Shown here: piece after piece, positions 1-6,735 of the stretch
Numbering within the stretch: position 1 is the first letter of the stretch
How the letters are laid out: each line of letters opens with the position of its first letter
NCBI GenBank assembly: GCA_020431945.1
Contig: JAGQHH010000034.1
Span: 1 to 27,645, forward strand
Direction of reading: 5' to 3'
Length of the DNA stretch: 27,645 bases
DNA from: Cyanobacteria bacterium HKST-UBA02
Lineage (GTDB): Bacteria; Cyanobacteriota; Vampirovibrionia; Obscuribacterales; Obscuribacteraceae
Made by a program: the position numbers and the translations under genes
Notes under the pieces: generated by a model
The model's input: only the letters and a program-made list of their open reading frames with translations
Told to the model about the DNA's origin: nothing
The model's database searches: none

Positions 1-1312
1 CTGGCTTGGTGAGTATGCGGGCGTTCTCGGTAATGGTGCCGACGGTGCCGGTGAGATCTCTGGAGCCCTGACCACCTGCCTTGAGGAGGTCGTCCAGAGA
101 GCCTGCCAGGTTGTCTACACCCTCGGTCATGGCATGGCCGCTGGCGGTGAGGAGTTTGCCTGCCTGACTGCGCGCGGTGCTGGCGGAAAGAGATTCTACG
201 GCTTGCATGCCTTCGTCCACCGGTTTGAAGGCGGTGCGACCGAGCTCGCTGGCGGTGCTGCGCATGGTGGGAAGCAGGGAGCCGGTATGGCTTCCGCCGT
301 TGCCGGCGACCCGTTCGGTGAGACCGGCGAAACTGCTGGTCAAGCCGTTGCCGGCAGTAGAATAAGCCGGCGTCAGTCCGCCGATACGGGTTTCCAGGGA
401 ACCCAGCGGCTTGGCAGCGAATTTGGTGGCGGTGGCTGTCTCATCCAGGAGTGTCGAGGCATTGTCCAGGAGGCTGGTGGTCTTGGCGGCGGCATCATCC
501 AGCAAGCTTCCGCCCCGGACGGCGGCATCGTCCAGGAGCCCGGTCACCCGGACGCTTCTGCTGGCCATGGACATATTGTCTGCCATGCCGGTAGCCCCTG
601 CTTTGGAGCCGCTGCCACCGACGAAGAGCAGGGCTGCGAAAGTCGTGGCACGACCGACCAGATGACCTTTCTCTTCCGATGTTCCGGTGCTCAGGGTCTG
701 CCCGGCGTCTGCCACGGCATCCTTGATCACTTTGCTGCGGGAGCCGTCGCCGAGACCGACTACGTCGGCGCTCAGACCGCCTGCGAAGGAGGCTACTCCG
801 GTGGCGTTGTTGGTCAGGTTGACCAGGAAGCCCGACCGCACCGACTTGCCCTGGGAGTGTGCCAGGATCGCGTCGTCGGTGCTCATCTTGGGACCGGTAC
901 CGAGGCTGTGCAGTCCGACTACCGTGTTCTTGAGCTCGTCGAAAACGCCGAGCCCGAAGCCTACCGCTGCGCCCCTGTCGGACTTGGGAGCAGTGGTGCC
1001 TCCGGAGGATAGATCCAGGAGCGCATTGCCGGTATTGCCCTTTGGTCCGGGTGCGGCGGGGACCTCGGTGCTGGCGGCAAGGAGATTGTTCCCGGTGCTT
1101 GCGACTCTGGTCTCGGGGCTGGCGGCGTTGCCCGAACCTTTGTCTGCGGCTGCAAGCAAGGGGTTTTCTTTACGTGTGGAGTTTCCGACTGGTACGGAGG
1201 CGGCGGTAAGTAGATTGAGGCCTTTATTAGTCTCCGGGGCAGGGTCGTGACTGGACTGATCTTTTGAAGATCCGTCGCCGCTGCCGTTTCGCATTAGGTC
1301 TGCCAGAGACAT
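1..1312 (-). CDS. Low-complexity Ala/Gly/Ser/Thr-rich protein, N-terminal part
   Basis: Reading the minus strand from an ATG at 1312 gives an unbroken frame of 437 residues that leaves the left edge, so the C-terminus is missing. It starts MSLADLMRNGSGDG and has no signal peptide. Residues 1-115 look disordered and are rich in Ala, Asn, Gly, Pro and Ser. A more ordered part around 115-235 (VGFGLGVFDELKNTVVGLHS, ATTFAALLFVGG) is followed by degenerate SLLDDAA-like units at about 259-293 (LLDDAA, SLLDDAA, SLLDNAS, TLLDETA), suggesting an amphipathic helical repeat. The rest is again Ala/Gly/Thr-rich. No Shine-Dalgarno better than GGCGGA, rather far upstream, is seen. No family is recognised. 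It could be the N-terminal part of a large secreted or polymorphic-toxin-like protein, but nothing visible proves that. The gene is divergent from cysE. Confidence 0.72.
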   Translation of the reverse strand, partial: MSLADLMRNGSGDGSSKDQSSHDPAPETNKGLNLLTAASVPVGNSTRKENPLLAAADKGSGNAASPETRVASTGNNLLAASTEVPAAPGPKGNTGNALLDLSSGGTTAPKSDRGAAVGFGLGVFDELKNTVVGLHSLGTGPKMSTDDAILAHSQGKSVRSGFLVNLTNNATGVASFAGGLSADVVGLGDGSRSKVIKDAVADAGQTLSTGTSEEKGHLVGRATTFAALLFVGGSGSKAGATGMADNMSMASRSVRVTGLLDDAAVRGGSLLDDAAAKTTSLLDNASTLLDETATATKFAAKPLGSLETRIGGLTPAYSTAGNGLTSSFAGLTERVAGNGGSHTGSLLPTMRSTASELGRTAFKPVDEGMQAVESLSASTARSQAGKLLTASGHAMTEGVDNLAGSLDDLLKAGGQGSRDLTGTVGTITENARILTKP

Positions 1313-1639
1313 GGTTTGGAGTAATCCGCCGCTTTACAGTGATTTGCCTTCTTTGCCAGTTTGCCGCTGCTTGTCAAGAGGGCTTGTCGTTAGTGCATAT
1401 ATGCCGGTCGGTCAGAAATTCGACAAAGTTGCGCTTGACAAACCCAGCATAAACGCAACCGGGTGGGTCTGAAGTGGGGAAAATACGAAAAACGACCGCA
1501 GTATAAGAGATTTAGATCACTTTTAATGTTCTATCTGATCTCCACCTGATAAATTCCCTTAAAAGGCGCTTTCTAAACGCGTTTCGGTTGTCAAGCGCCG
1601 CTTCCGGCGCTCAGGTGAATGAGAAAGGGAGCTGAGCCT
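1313..1639. other. Divergent intergenic region upstream of cysE
   Basis: About 330 bases without a gene separate the leftward low-complexity gene from cysE, so promoters for both should lie here. A weak leftward candidate is TTGTCG (complement of 1421-1426) with a 17-base spacer and CATATA (complement of 1398-1403). Rightward, TTGACA at 1435-1440 has no good -10 at the right distance. The part from 1500 to 1560 is AT-rich. Next to cysE there are two overlapping stem possibilities, listed separately. No terminator or RNA gene was seen. Confidence 0.5.
1565..1611 (+). promoter_or_regulatory. Leader with two mutually exclusive hairpins before cysE
   Basis: AGCGCCG (1594-1600) and CGGCGCT (1605-1611) form a perfect 7-bp stem with a CTTC loop ending 28 bases before the chosen cysE start. 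The left arm can instead pair with GGCGCT at 1565-1570. Alternative pairing of one arm is the layout of many leader switches. There is no T-run after the stem, so termination is unlikely; occlusion of the ribosome site is possible. The role is inferred from pairing alone. Confidence 0.3.
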
Positions 1640-2407
1640 GTGTCGCTTAGCGGGCACATCCAAGAGACCATAGATGCCATCATGAACCAGGATCCGGCCG
1701 CCCGGAGCCGGCTGGAGGTAGTCCTCTGCTATCCCGGCTTCCATGCAATGGTCTTCCATCGTCTGGCCAACCCGTTATGGAAGTCCGGACAGCGGACTCT
1801 TGCCCGTTTCGTCTCTCATCTCGGGCGCTGTCTCACTGGAATCGAGATCCATCCGGGGGCCAGCATCGGCCGGCGATTCGTCATCGATCACGGCATGGGG
1901 GTGGTGATTGGCGAGACCACGATCATCGGTGACGACTGTTTCCTCTATCAGGGAGTCACCCTGGGGGCTGGAGCGGAAGCCCGGGACGGGGAGAAGACCC
2001 GGGGGACCAAACGTCATCCTACCCTGGGAAACGGCGTGGTGGTGGGGTCCGGCGCCGAGATCCAGGGAGATGTCACTGTCGGGGACAATGTTCGGGTGGC
2101 CTCCGGGTCCATCGTTCTCAAGGATGTGCCTGCTAATTCAATCGTGGTCGGGGTACCGGGCCGGGTCGTCTATAAGGACGGCAAAAGAGTCTCCCGGGCT
2201 GTGCCTGATATAGAGGCCGAGGCAATCAAGAGTCTCAAAAAGAAGATCGATGGACTGGAGGCTCAACTCAAGCTCCTCAAGAAGGATTTCGAGGTCTCTG
2301 CCGATCAGAGCCAGGCTCTGGACAGCATTTGTGAAGAAGATTCAGGACAGGAGCCTGGTGACGACACGGACCCTATCGATGTTTTTCTCCAGGGTGCAGG
2401 GATATAG
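1640..2407 (+). CDS. cysE: Serine O-acetyltransferase
   Basis: Transfers acetyl from acetyl-CoA to L-serine, giving O-acetylserine, the precursor of cysteine; cytoplasmic. The N-terminal helical region ([20 protein letters not shown], about 18-37) and the left-handed beta-helix with hexapeptide turns are classic. The [12 protein letters not shown] motif (about 82-93) carries the active-site Asp-His pair, followed by [10 protein letters not shown] chose GTG at 1640 because GGGAG sits 8 bases ahead and the protein then starts where the family usually does. An in-frame ATG at 1619 lies only 3 bases from AGGTGA and would add 7 residues. The last ~65 residues are unusual for the family: a charged coiled coil ([20 protein letters not shown]) and an acidic tail replace the short regulatory C-terminus. 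The first gene of a rightward group of three. Confidence 0.93.
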   Translation: MSLSGHIQETIDAIMNQDPAARSRLEVVLCYPGFHAMVFHRLANPLWKSGQRTLARFVSHLGRCLTGIEIHPGASIGRRFVIDHGMGVVIGETTIIGDDCFLYQGVTLGAGAEARDGEKTRGTKRHPTLGNGVVVGSGAEIQGDVTVGDNVRVASGSIVLKDVPANSIVVGVPGRVVYKDGKRVSRAVPDIEAEAIKSLKKKIDGLEAQLKLLKKDFEVSADQSQALDSICEEDSGQEPGDDTDPIDVFLQGAGI

Positions 2408-2467
2408 GGGCTTCTAATTGCCTCAAGAAAGAGTAGAATTAAGATTCATCGTCGAGACGGGGGAAGC

Positions 2468-2704
2468 ATGGCAGAAAGCGAGCTGGGCAAGGCCTTCGAA
2501 ACTTTGGCCGAGGCCTTGAAACTTACCGAGTCCGAGATCACCGAGGAAGTCAAGGTGATCGAGCAGCAGATCGAAGAGCTCAAGGGGCGGATAGTCGAGC
2601 TCAATGCCAAGCAGGAGACCCTCGCCCATGACCGCGAGTCTCTATCTGAAATGTTCAGCCGTTATAGCGCCACTGAAGACGGTGCCCAGAAGATCGAATT
2701 CTAG
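2468..2704 (+). CDS. Small coiled-coil protein
   Basis: A 78-residue protein, MAESELGKAFETLAEALKL at the start, preceded by a good ribosome site (GGGGGAAG just before the ATG). Almost the whole chain is charged heptad-like helix rich in Glu, Lys, Ile and Leu (about residues 5-62), so it should form a coiled coil. It has no membrane segment, signal peptide or cysteines. It lies 60 bases after cysE on the same strand, and cysE itself ends in a coiled coil, so physical association is conceivable, though that is only a guess. A TAGAAT box at 2434-2439 might be a -10 element of its own. No family is recognised. Confidence 0.75.
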   Translation: MAESELGKAFETLAEALKLTESEITEEVKVIEQQIEELKGRIVELNAKQETLAHDRESLSEMFSRYSATEDGAQKIEF

Positions 2705-2804
2705 GCCTGGTCTGGTGTAAATATCGCCCTAACACGGTAAGATGAACAGAAGTGAGCCTGCCAGATCCAGGCGCGCGGTGATTTCCTTGAATCCGAGTCT
2801 CTAG

Positions 2805-3362
2805 ATGTCAGCCACCTGTCCTTTCTGTGGAGCAAAGCTAAACCTCGGTCTCAGGTTTTGCGTTGTCTGCGGCAGGCATGTGACCAATGAGACCATGGGC
2901 AAGTTTGCCGGGCTGAAAGGGGGATTCAGACCCGCCGATATCACCCGGCGCCTGGATGAGATGATTTCGGCTGCCCGTTTCAAGAAATCCCGTCGCTCTC
3001 ACGAGATCGAACGCGGAGCTCGCTGGGCCTTCGTAAACACGATCTATCTACTGGTCGCTACCGGGCTTTTCTATTCGGCTATCCAGTTCTCGCTGGAAAC
3101 CATGTTCCCCGGGAAGTTCCACCATACTCGCATTCCCGTAGGGCAGATCCTGACTTTCTTGAAGCAGCCCCTCTCCCCTCCTGATTCTAATCAGACGCCG
3201 GCTCAGACACCGCCGAAGCCGGAGAAGAAAGAGGCTGCACCGGCACCGCCAGCCGCCAAGCCCAAGGTGAGCAAGAGCTCCTCCAGCCGCGCCAAGCGGA
3301 AGGTGCGGGGCAAGCGCTCAGGACGCCGGGGCAAATCGAGCAAGAAGCGCTCGCATCGCTAA
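2805..3362 (+). CDS. Zinc-ribbon single-pass membrane protein with basic tail
   Basis: A protein of 185 residues in three parts. An N-terminal zinc ribbon has CPFC (C5, C8) and CVVC (C19, C22). A linker of about 50 charged residues leads to one hydrophobic helix at about 75-97 (FVNTIYLLVATGLFYSAIQF). The C-terminal region is Pro/Ala/Lys-rich (about 121-155) and ends in a very basic Ser/Arg/Lys tail (about 155-185). With no signal peptide, the ribbon probably stays in the cytoplasm and the tail crosses the membrane, but the strongly positive tail argues the other way, so topology is open. The ribosome site is weak. A second zinc-ribbon plus membrane protein lies at 24473-25168. No function can be assigned. 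Confidence 0.8.
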   Translation: MSATCPFCGAKLNLGLRFCVVCGRHVTNETMGKFAGLKGGFRPADITRRLDEMISAARFKKSRRSHEIERGARWAFVNTIYLLVATGLFYSAIQFSLETMFPGKFHHTRIPVGQILTFLKQPLSPPDSNQTPAQTPPKPEKKEAAPAPPAAKPKVSKSSSSRAKRKVRGKRSGRRGKSSKKRSHR

Positions 3363-3375
3363 GCTATCGACAGAA

Positions 3376-3618
3376 TCAGGGTGAGTGCTCGGCTGAGCCT
3401 CTGGGCTTCTCGTGGTCCATGGCCAGACGGACTATGCCATGCTCGATGAGAGTCTCCAGCTCGCTTATGGTCCAGCTCTTCTTCACAGTGGGGGAATGGT
3501 AGAGATCGGCGCGCACGAGTTTTTCTCCGGCACTCTTGATCTCGTAGAAGTACTCCTTTTCGTAATAAGGAGGAACCTTCACGATGAGCAGCTGTCCTTT
3601 TTGAAACTTATGGTCCAT
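3376..3618 (-). CDS. Small hypothetical protein beside acyl-CoA dehydrogenase
   Basis: An 80-residue frame starting MDHKFQKGQLLIVKVPPYYE, placed 17 bases after the stop of the acyl-CoA dehydrogenase on the same strand, so probably co-transcribed with it. The sequence has a normal mix of hydrophobic and charged residues: a beta-rich first half (LLIVKVPPYYEKEYFYEI) and a helix-like second half (ISELETLIEHGIVRLA). That looks like a real small folded protein rather than a chance frame. The ribosome site is poor. No signal peptide, membrane helix or metal-binding cysteines are present. The family is not recognised. Confidence 0.6.
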   Translation of the reverse strand: MDHKFQKGQLLIVKVPPYYEKEYFYEIKSAGEKLVRADLYHSPTVKKSWTISELETLIEHGIVRLAMDHEKPRGSAEHSP

Positions 3619-3635
3619 TTCACACTACGAAAAAT

Positions 3636-4760
3636 TCAGCGAGCCGCTCCCACTAGATGCCGGGCGTGAGCACTCTTGACCTCCAGGGAGCTCTGCTCGC
3701 AGATCTGGTACAACTTCGCGTCACGCATGAGCTTTTCCACCGGGTATTCCCGGCTGTACCCGAACCCTCCGAATACCTGTACGGCATCCGTAGTCACTCT
3801 CATTGCCACATCCTGGGCGAAAGCCTTGGCTGCGGCTGCCCGGTCCAGGGCTTCCGCTGCCTGATCGACCAGGATGGCTGCCTGTCTGATGAGAAGGCGA
3901 GAAGCCTCGATTTCCCGGGCCATATCGGCAAGGATGAAACCGACGGCCTGGTGCTGGCCTATAGGCCGTCCGAAAGTCTGTCTCTGCTTGGAGTATTCGA
4001 TGGCATGGTGGAGGGCTCGAGAGGCGACCCCGGTGGCACCGGCCGCGATCATGAGGTGCATGGTTGGAAGGATCTTCTCGATGATCCGCCCGGCCGAACC
4101 CGGGCCGCCGATGAGATTGTCGGCGGTGAGGCGGACCGAATCGAGACTCATACCGCATACATGGCGGCTGCGTCTGCCGAAAGATTCGACTCTGCTCGTG
4201 ACGGTGAGACCGGGTGCATCCGCCGGTACGATGAAAACCGATGAGGCGTCCGGCTGCGCGTCGTCCTGAGCAACCACCAGGTACCAGGCTGCCTGACCGC
4301 CGTTTATCAGTGCGGTATTCCTGCCGCTCAACAAATAGTCCGAGCCCTGCTTCGAGGCTGTAATATCATAGATGGTGGCATCCTGGCTGGCATATCCGGC
4401 CACGGATGGTTTCTCGAGAAGCGGTGCTAGAAAGGCTTCTCGTTGTCCATCGCTGCCGGCGGCGAGAAGCGGAAGCTGGGCGATAGCACTGGCCTCGAAG
4501 GCTCCGGCGATGCCACTGCATCCGGCAGCAAGCTCTTCCAGTATGACGCAAGAGTCCAGGGTGCCAAGCCCCATGCCGCCCAGCTCTTCCGGAATCTGAA
4601 AATTGATCAGTCCGATCTCCCAGGCTCGGGCGATTATCGACGAGGGAAACTCGCGGCTATGATCCAGTGACTCCGCGACTGGTGTGATCTCGCCGGCGGC
4701 GAATTCGCGTGCCAGTTTTTGAAACTGCTCCTGATCGTCGGATAGCTTGAGGTTGAACAT
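3636..4760 (-). CDS. Acyl-CoA dehydrogenase
   Basis: FAD enzyme that makes the alpha-beta double bond in an acyl-CoA and passes electrons to ETF. With the ATG at 4760 the protein has 374 residues in the family's order: helical N-domain, middle beta-domain, helical C-domain. Family landmarks are YSKQRQTFGRPIGQHQAVGF (256-275) and QVFGGFGYSREYPVEKLMRD (328-347). Near the end the usual YEGT box reads YQICEQSS, keeping a Glu at 355 in the catalytic-base position but with changed neighbours, so the substrate may be unusual. An ATG at 4796 would add 12 residues, but GGAG lies 6 bases before 4760 and a perfect TATAAT (complement of 4782-4787) lies between the two, which favours the shorter form. Electron-acceptor genes etfAB are at 11493-13269. 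Confidence 0.92.
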   Translation of the reverse strand: MFNLKLSDDQEQFQKLAREFAAGEITPVAESLDHSREFPSSIIARAWEIGLINFQIPEELGGMGLGTLDSCVILEELAAGCSGIAGAFEASAIAQLPLLAAGSDGQREAFLAPLLEKPSVAGYASQDATIYDITASKQGSDYLLSGRNTALINGGQAAWYLVVAQDDAQPDASSVFIVPADAPGLTVTSRVESFGRRSRHVCGMSLDSVRLTADNLIGGPGSAGRIIEKILPTMHLMIAAGATGVASRALHHAIEYSKQRQTFGRPIGQHQAVGFILADMAREIEASRLLIRQAAILVDQAAEALDRAAAAKAFAQDVAMRVTTDAVQVFGGFGYSREYPVEKLMRDAKLYQICEQSSLEVKSAHARHLVGAAR

Positions 4761-4781
4761 ACTTTTCTCCATTTTCGAGGG

Positions 4782-4787
4782 ATTATA
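4782..4787 (-). promoter_or_regulatory. TATAAT -10 box for the acyl-CoA dehydrogenase gene
   Basis: The minus strand reads a perfect TATAAT here, 22 bases before the preferred start codon at 4760. No good -35 hexamer is visible 16-18 bases upstream. Transcription would start near 4775, after the alternative ATG at 4796, which supports the shorter protein. Confidence 0.4.
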
Positions 4788-4938
4788 CCTCGCCATCTAT
4801 TTATAGCCCTGGCTTAGCATTTTATAAGGACTTCCCGGAGCCTCCCCGTGCGTTCGGATTCACAGGGTCCGCCGATGAGTCGAATGGCTTTCCTTAGAGG
4901 AAGTTCACTCTCATTGCCGCAACACGAGCGGCTTCCAC

Positions 4939-4967
4939 TTGACCATTGCGGCTCCGGTAGTCATGAT
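4939..4967 (+). promoter_or_regulatory. Sigma70-type promoter for rpe
   Basis: TTGACC at 4939-4944, a spacer of exactly 17 bases, and CATGAT at 4962-4967. Transcription would begin around 4974, leaving a short leader before the rpe ATG at 5000. Confidence 0.5.
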
Positions 4968-4999
4968 AGCGATGTCCCAGCGCGTTACTAGAGACACAC

Positions 5000-5680
5000 A
5001 TGTCCCCGCTCATCGCACCTTCGATTCTTTCCGCCGACTTTACTCGTCTCGGCGAGGAGATCGCCGTGGCCGAGAGAGGCGGTGCCGACTGGATACATGT
5101 CGATGTCATGGACGGGCACTTCGTACCCAACCTCACCATCGGCATGCCGGTGCTCGCCGGGATCCGCAAGTGCACATCGCTGCCCATGGACGTGCACCTG
5201 ATGATCGAAGAGCCCGATCGCTACATCGAGGATTTCGCTCGCGCCGGTGCCGACCTGATCACGGTACATGCCGAGGCTTGCCACCACCTGCAGCGCACCC
5301 TCACCGCTATCCGCGCCCTCGGCAAGAAAGCGGGAGTAGCGCTCAACCCGGCTACGCCGCCGGAAGTGCTCAGCTATGTGCTGGCGGATACCGATCTCGT
5401 GCTGGTGATGAGCGTCAATCCCGGATTCGGCGGTCAGAGCTTTATCGATGCCGTGGTGCCCAAGATCAAGCAGGTGCGCGATATGTTCGATCAAGCCGGT
5501 TACGAGAATGTCCATGTCTCGGTGGATGGTGGTATCGATCCGTTGACTGCACCGCTGGTGGTGGCTGCCGGAGCTGACGTACTGGTGGCTGGAAGCAGTA
5601 TCTACAAATCGAAATCAGTCGAGAAAGCGATTGCCGGGCTCAAAGCGTCCGGAGGCGGTCCGCAGCGCAAGGCTTGTTGA
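5000..5680 (+). CDS. rpe: Ribulose-phosphate 3-epimerase
   Basis: Interconverts ribulose 5-phosphate and xylulose 5-phosphate in the pentose phosphate pathway; a cytoplasmic TIM-barrel metalloenzyme. The 226-residue length is typical. Signature stretches occur in the right order: IAPSILSADF at the start, HVDVMDGHFVPNLTIG with the metal-binding His and Asp, MDVHLMIE, MSVNPGFGGQSF in the phosphate/substrate loop, and VSVDGGID near the C-terminus. The start ATG is followed at once by SPLIAPSIL, as in most homologues; the ribosome site is only AGAGA. A promoter-like pair lies just upstream. An exported TPR-like protein follows 54 bases later on the same strand. Confidence 0.97.
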   Translation: MSPLIAPSILSADFTRLGEEIAVAERGGADWIHVDVMDGHFVPNLTIGMPVLAGIRKCTSLPMDVHLMIEEPDRYIEDFARAGADLITVHAEACHHLQRTLTAIRALGKKAGVALNPATPPEVLSYVLADTDLVLVMSVNPGFGGQSFIDAVVPKIKQVRDMFDQAGYENVHVSVDGGIDPLTAPLVVAAGADVLVAGSSIYKSKSVEKAIAGLKASGGGPQRKAC

Positions 5681-5734
5681 GCCGAGCGAACAAATTTGAT
5701 TCAGGAGATTACAGTGAGAAGCAAGGGGAAAGTA

Positions 5735-6292
5735 ATGAATAGCCAAAAGTCAATCTGCCTGGCACTGAGCGCCGCTTTCGTGCTTGCCAGCCCACTTTCG
5801 GCCCTGGCCAAAGAAAAGGGCGATGATTGGATCAAGGACACCTCTCAGATAGGCAAGTCCAACGGTGTGATCATGTCCAACCAGCTGCTCGAACTCGGCA
5901 TGTTCACCGGCAGCACCCTGCGCATCCAGGGCGAGCAGGCTCTCAGGCTCGGTGATACCGATCGTGCTATCACAGTTTTGCAGCGTTCCATCGAGATGGA
6001 GCCGCTGGACATGGACGGTCGCATCCTCTATGCCTCGGCTCTCGAGAAAAAGCTCCTGGCTCAGAAGGAGCGTGATCCGAAGCTCTACAATTTCGTCATC
6101 AAGCAATGGTATTTCGTATCCGAAAAAGCCGAATTCGCCGATCAGAAATTCCAGGCTATCGGTCATATCCAGAATCTCACCGGTACCCTGCCCAAGTGGT
6201 ACGAGCGCAAAGGCAAATTCCTCAAGCGTGTCCTGATTCCCGAGGACGGCTCAGTGAAAGTAGCCATCGGCGGCGGAGCAAAGACTCAATAA
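5735..6292 (+). CDS. Exported TPR-like protein
   Basis: A 185-residue protein with a clear Sec signal peptide: MNSQK, a hydrophobic stretch, then a probable cut after LSALA before KEKGDD (around residue 26). The mature part holds about one TPR-like helix pair (GEQALRLGDTDRAITVLQRS followed by EMEPLD and GRILYASALE), then a Lys- and Trp-containing tail (LPKWYERKGKFLKRVL). The ATG at 5735 was chosen because AAGGGGAAAG precedes it and the signal peptide begins there; in-frame codons from 5696 would only add a charged leader. It probably works outside the cytoplasmic membrane as a small scaffold, which is inference. Its end overlaps the convergent membrane-protein gene by 7 bases. Confidence 0.85.
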   Translation: MNSQKSICLALSAAFVLASPLSALAKEKGDDWIKDTSQIGKSNGVIMSNQLLELGMFTGSTLRIQGEQALRLGDTDRAITVLQRSIEMEPLDMDGRILYASALEKKLLAQKERDPKLYNFVIKQWYFVSEKAEFADQKFQAIGHIQNLTGTLPKWYERKGKFLKRVLIPEDGSVKVAIGGGAKTQ

Positions 6293-6735
6293 TTCTTCTT
6301 CAGGCACCATTTGACAATGGTTCTCACCATTCGGAATGCTCCGAACAGGGCTGAGATCACGCCAATCACCATCCAGGTCCAGCAGTTGTGCATCTGGAGC
6401 AGGTGTTCTCTGGTGGCGAAGAATCCGTCGGTAAGATGCTTCTGGGAAGGAGGCAGGCTGTCGAATGCAGCCTGGAAGTCCGACGGTGCGATAAAGCTCA
6501 CAGTCAGCAAGATGAATCCGATGGCGGCATTGAGAACACCGAAAATGAGCCAGGTCCAGCCTGCCCTGTAAACGAAAAGAAGAGGCCAGAAGCCGACAAG
6601 CAGCAGGGCATCGCTCGTCCACACCAGGGGATGAGCCGGGGGCAGGACAAAAAGGAGCAGAAAGCCCACAGTCCAGAGGACCAGAGAAGCGATACCCGCT
6701 ATTTTTTTCTTGCTAGAAGCGGAGGGCTCGGTCAC
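6286..6735 (-). CDS. Four-helix integral membrane protein
   Basis: A 149-residue hydrophobic protein with four likely membrane helices at about 12-31, 39-57, 60-82 and 118-137, a short Lys-rich N-terminus (SSKKK) and a basic C-terminus (VKWCLKKNY). The start is GTG at 6735, inside the last codons of the TOPRIM gene, so the two overlap by 23 bases and are probably translationally coupled. No catalytic motif or known family is seen. Its tight link to a predicted nuclease-like protein makes a joint role plausible, but that is inference. Confidence 0.8.
   Translation of the reverse strand: MTEPSASSKKKIAGIASLVLWTVGFLLLFVLPPAHPLVWTSDALLLVGFWPLLFVYRAGWTWLIFGVLNAAIGFILLTVSFIAPSDFQAAFDSLPPSQKHLTDGFFATREHLLQMHNCWTWMVIGVISALFGAFRMVRTIVKWCLKKNY

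Noticed and set aside
134..1012. Long plus-strand open frame of 292 codons
   Set aside because: It is the antisense shadow of the leftward low-complexity gene. The minus frame is open for all of 1-1312, while this one gives a Gly/Cys/His-rich product without domain logic.
1435..1440. Perfect TTGACA as a cysE promoter
   Set aside because: No acceptable -10 hexamer occurs 15-19 bases downstream.
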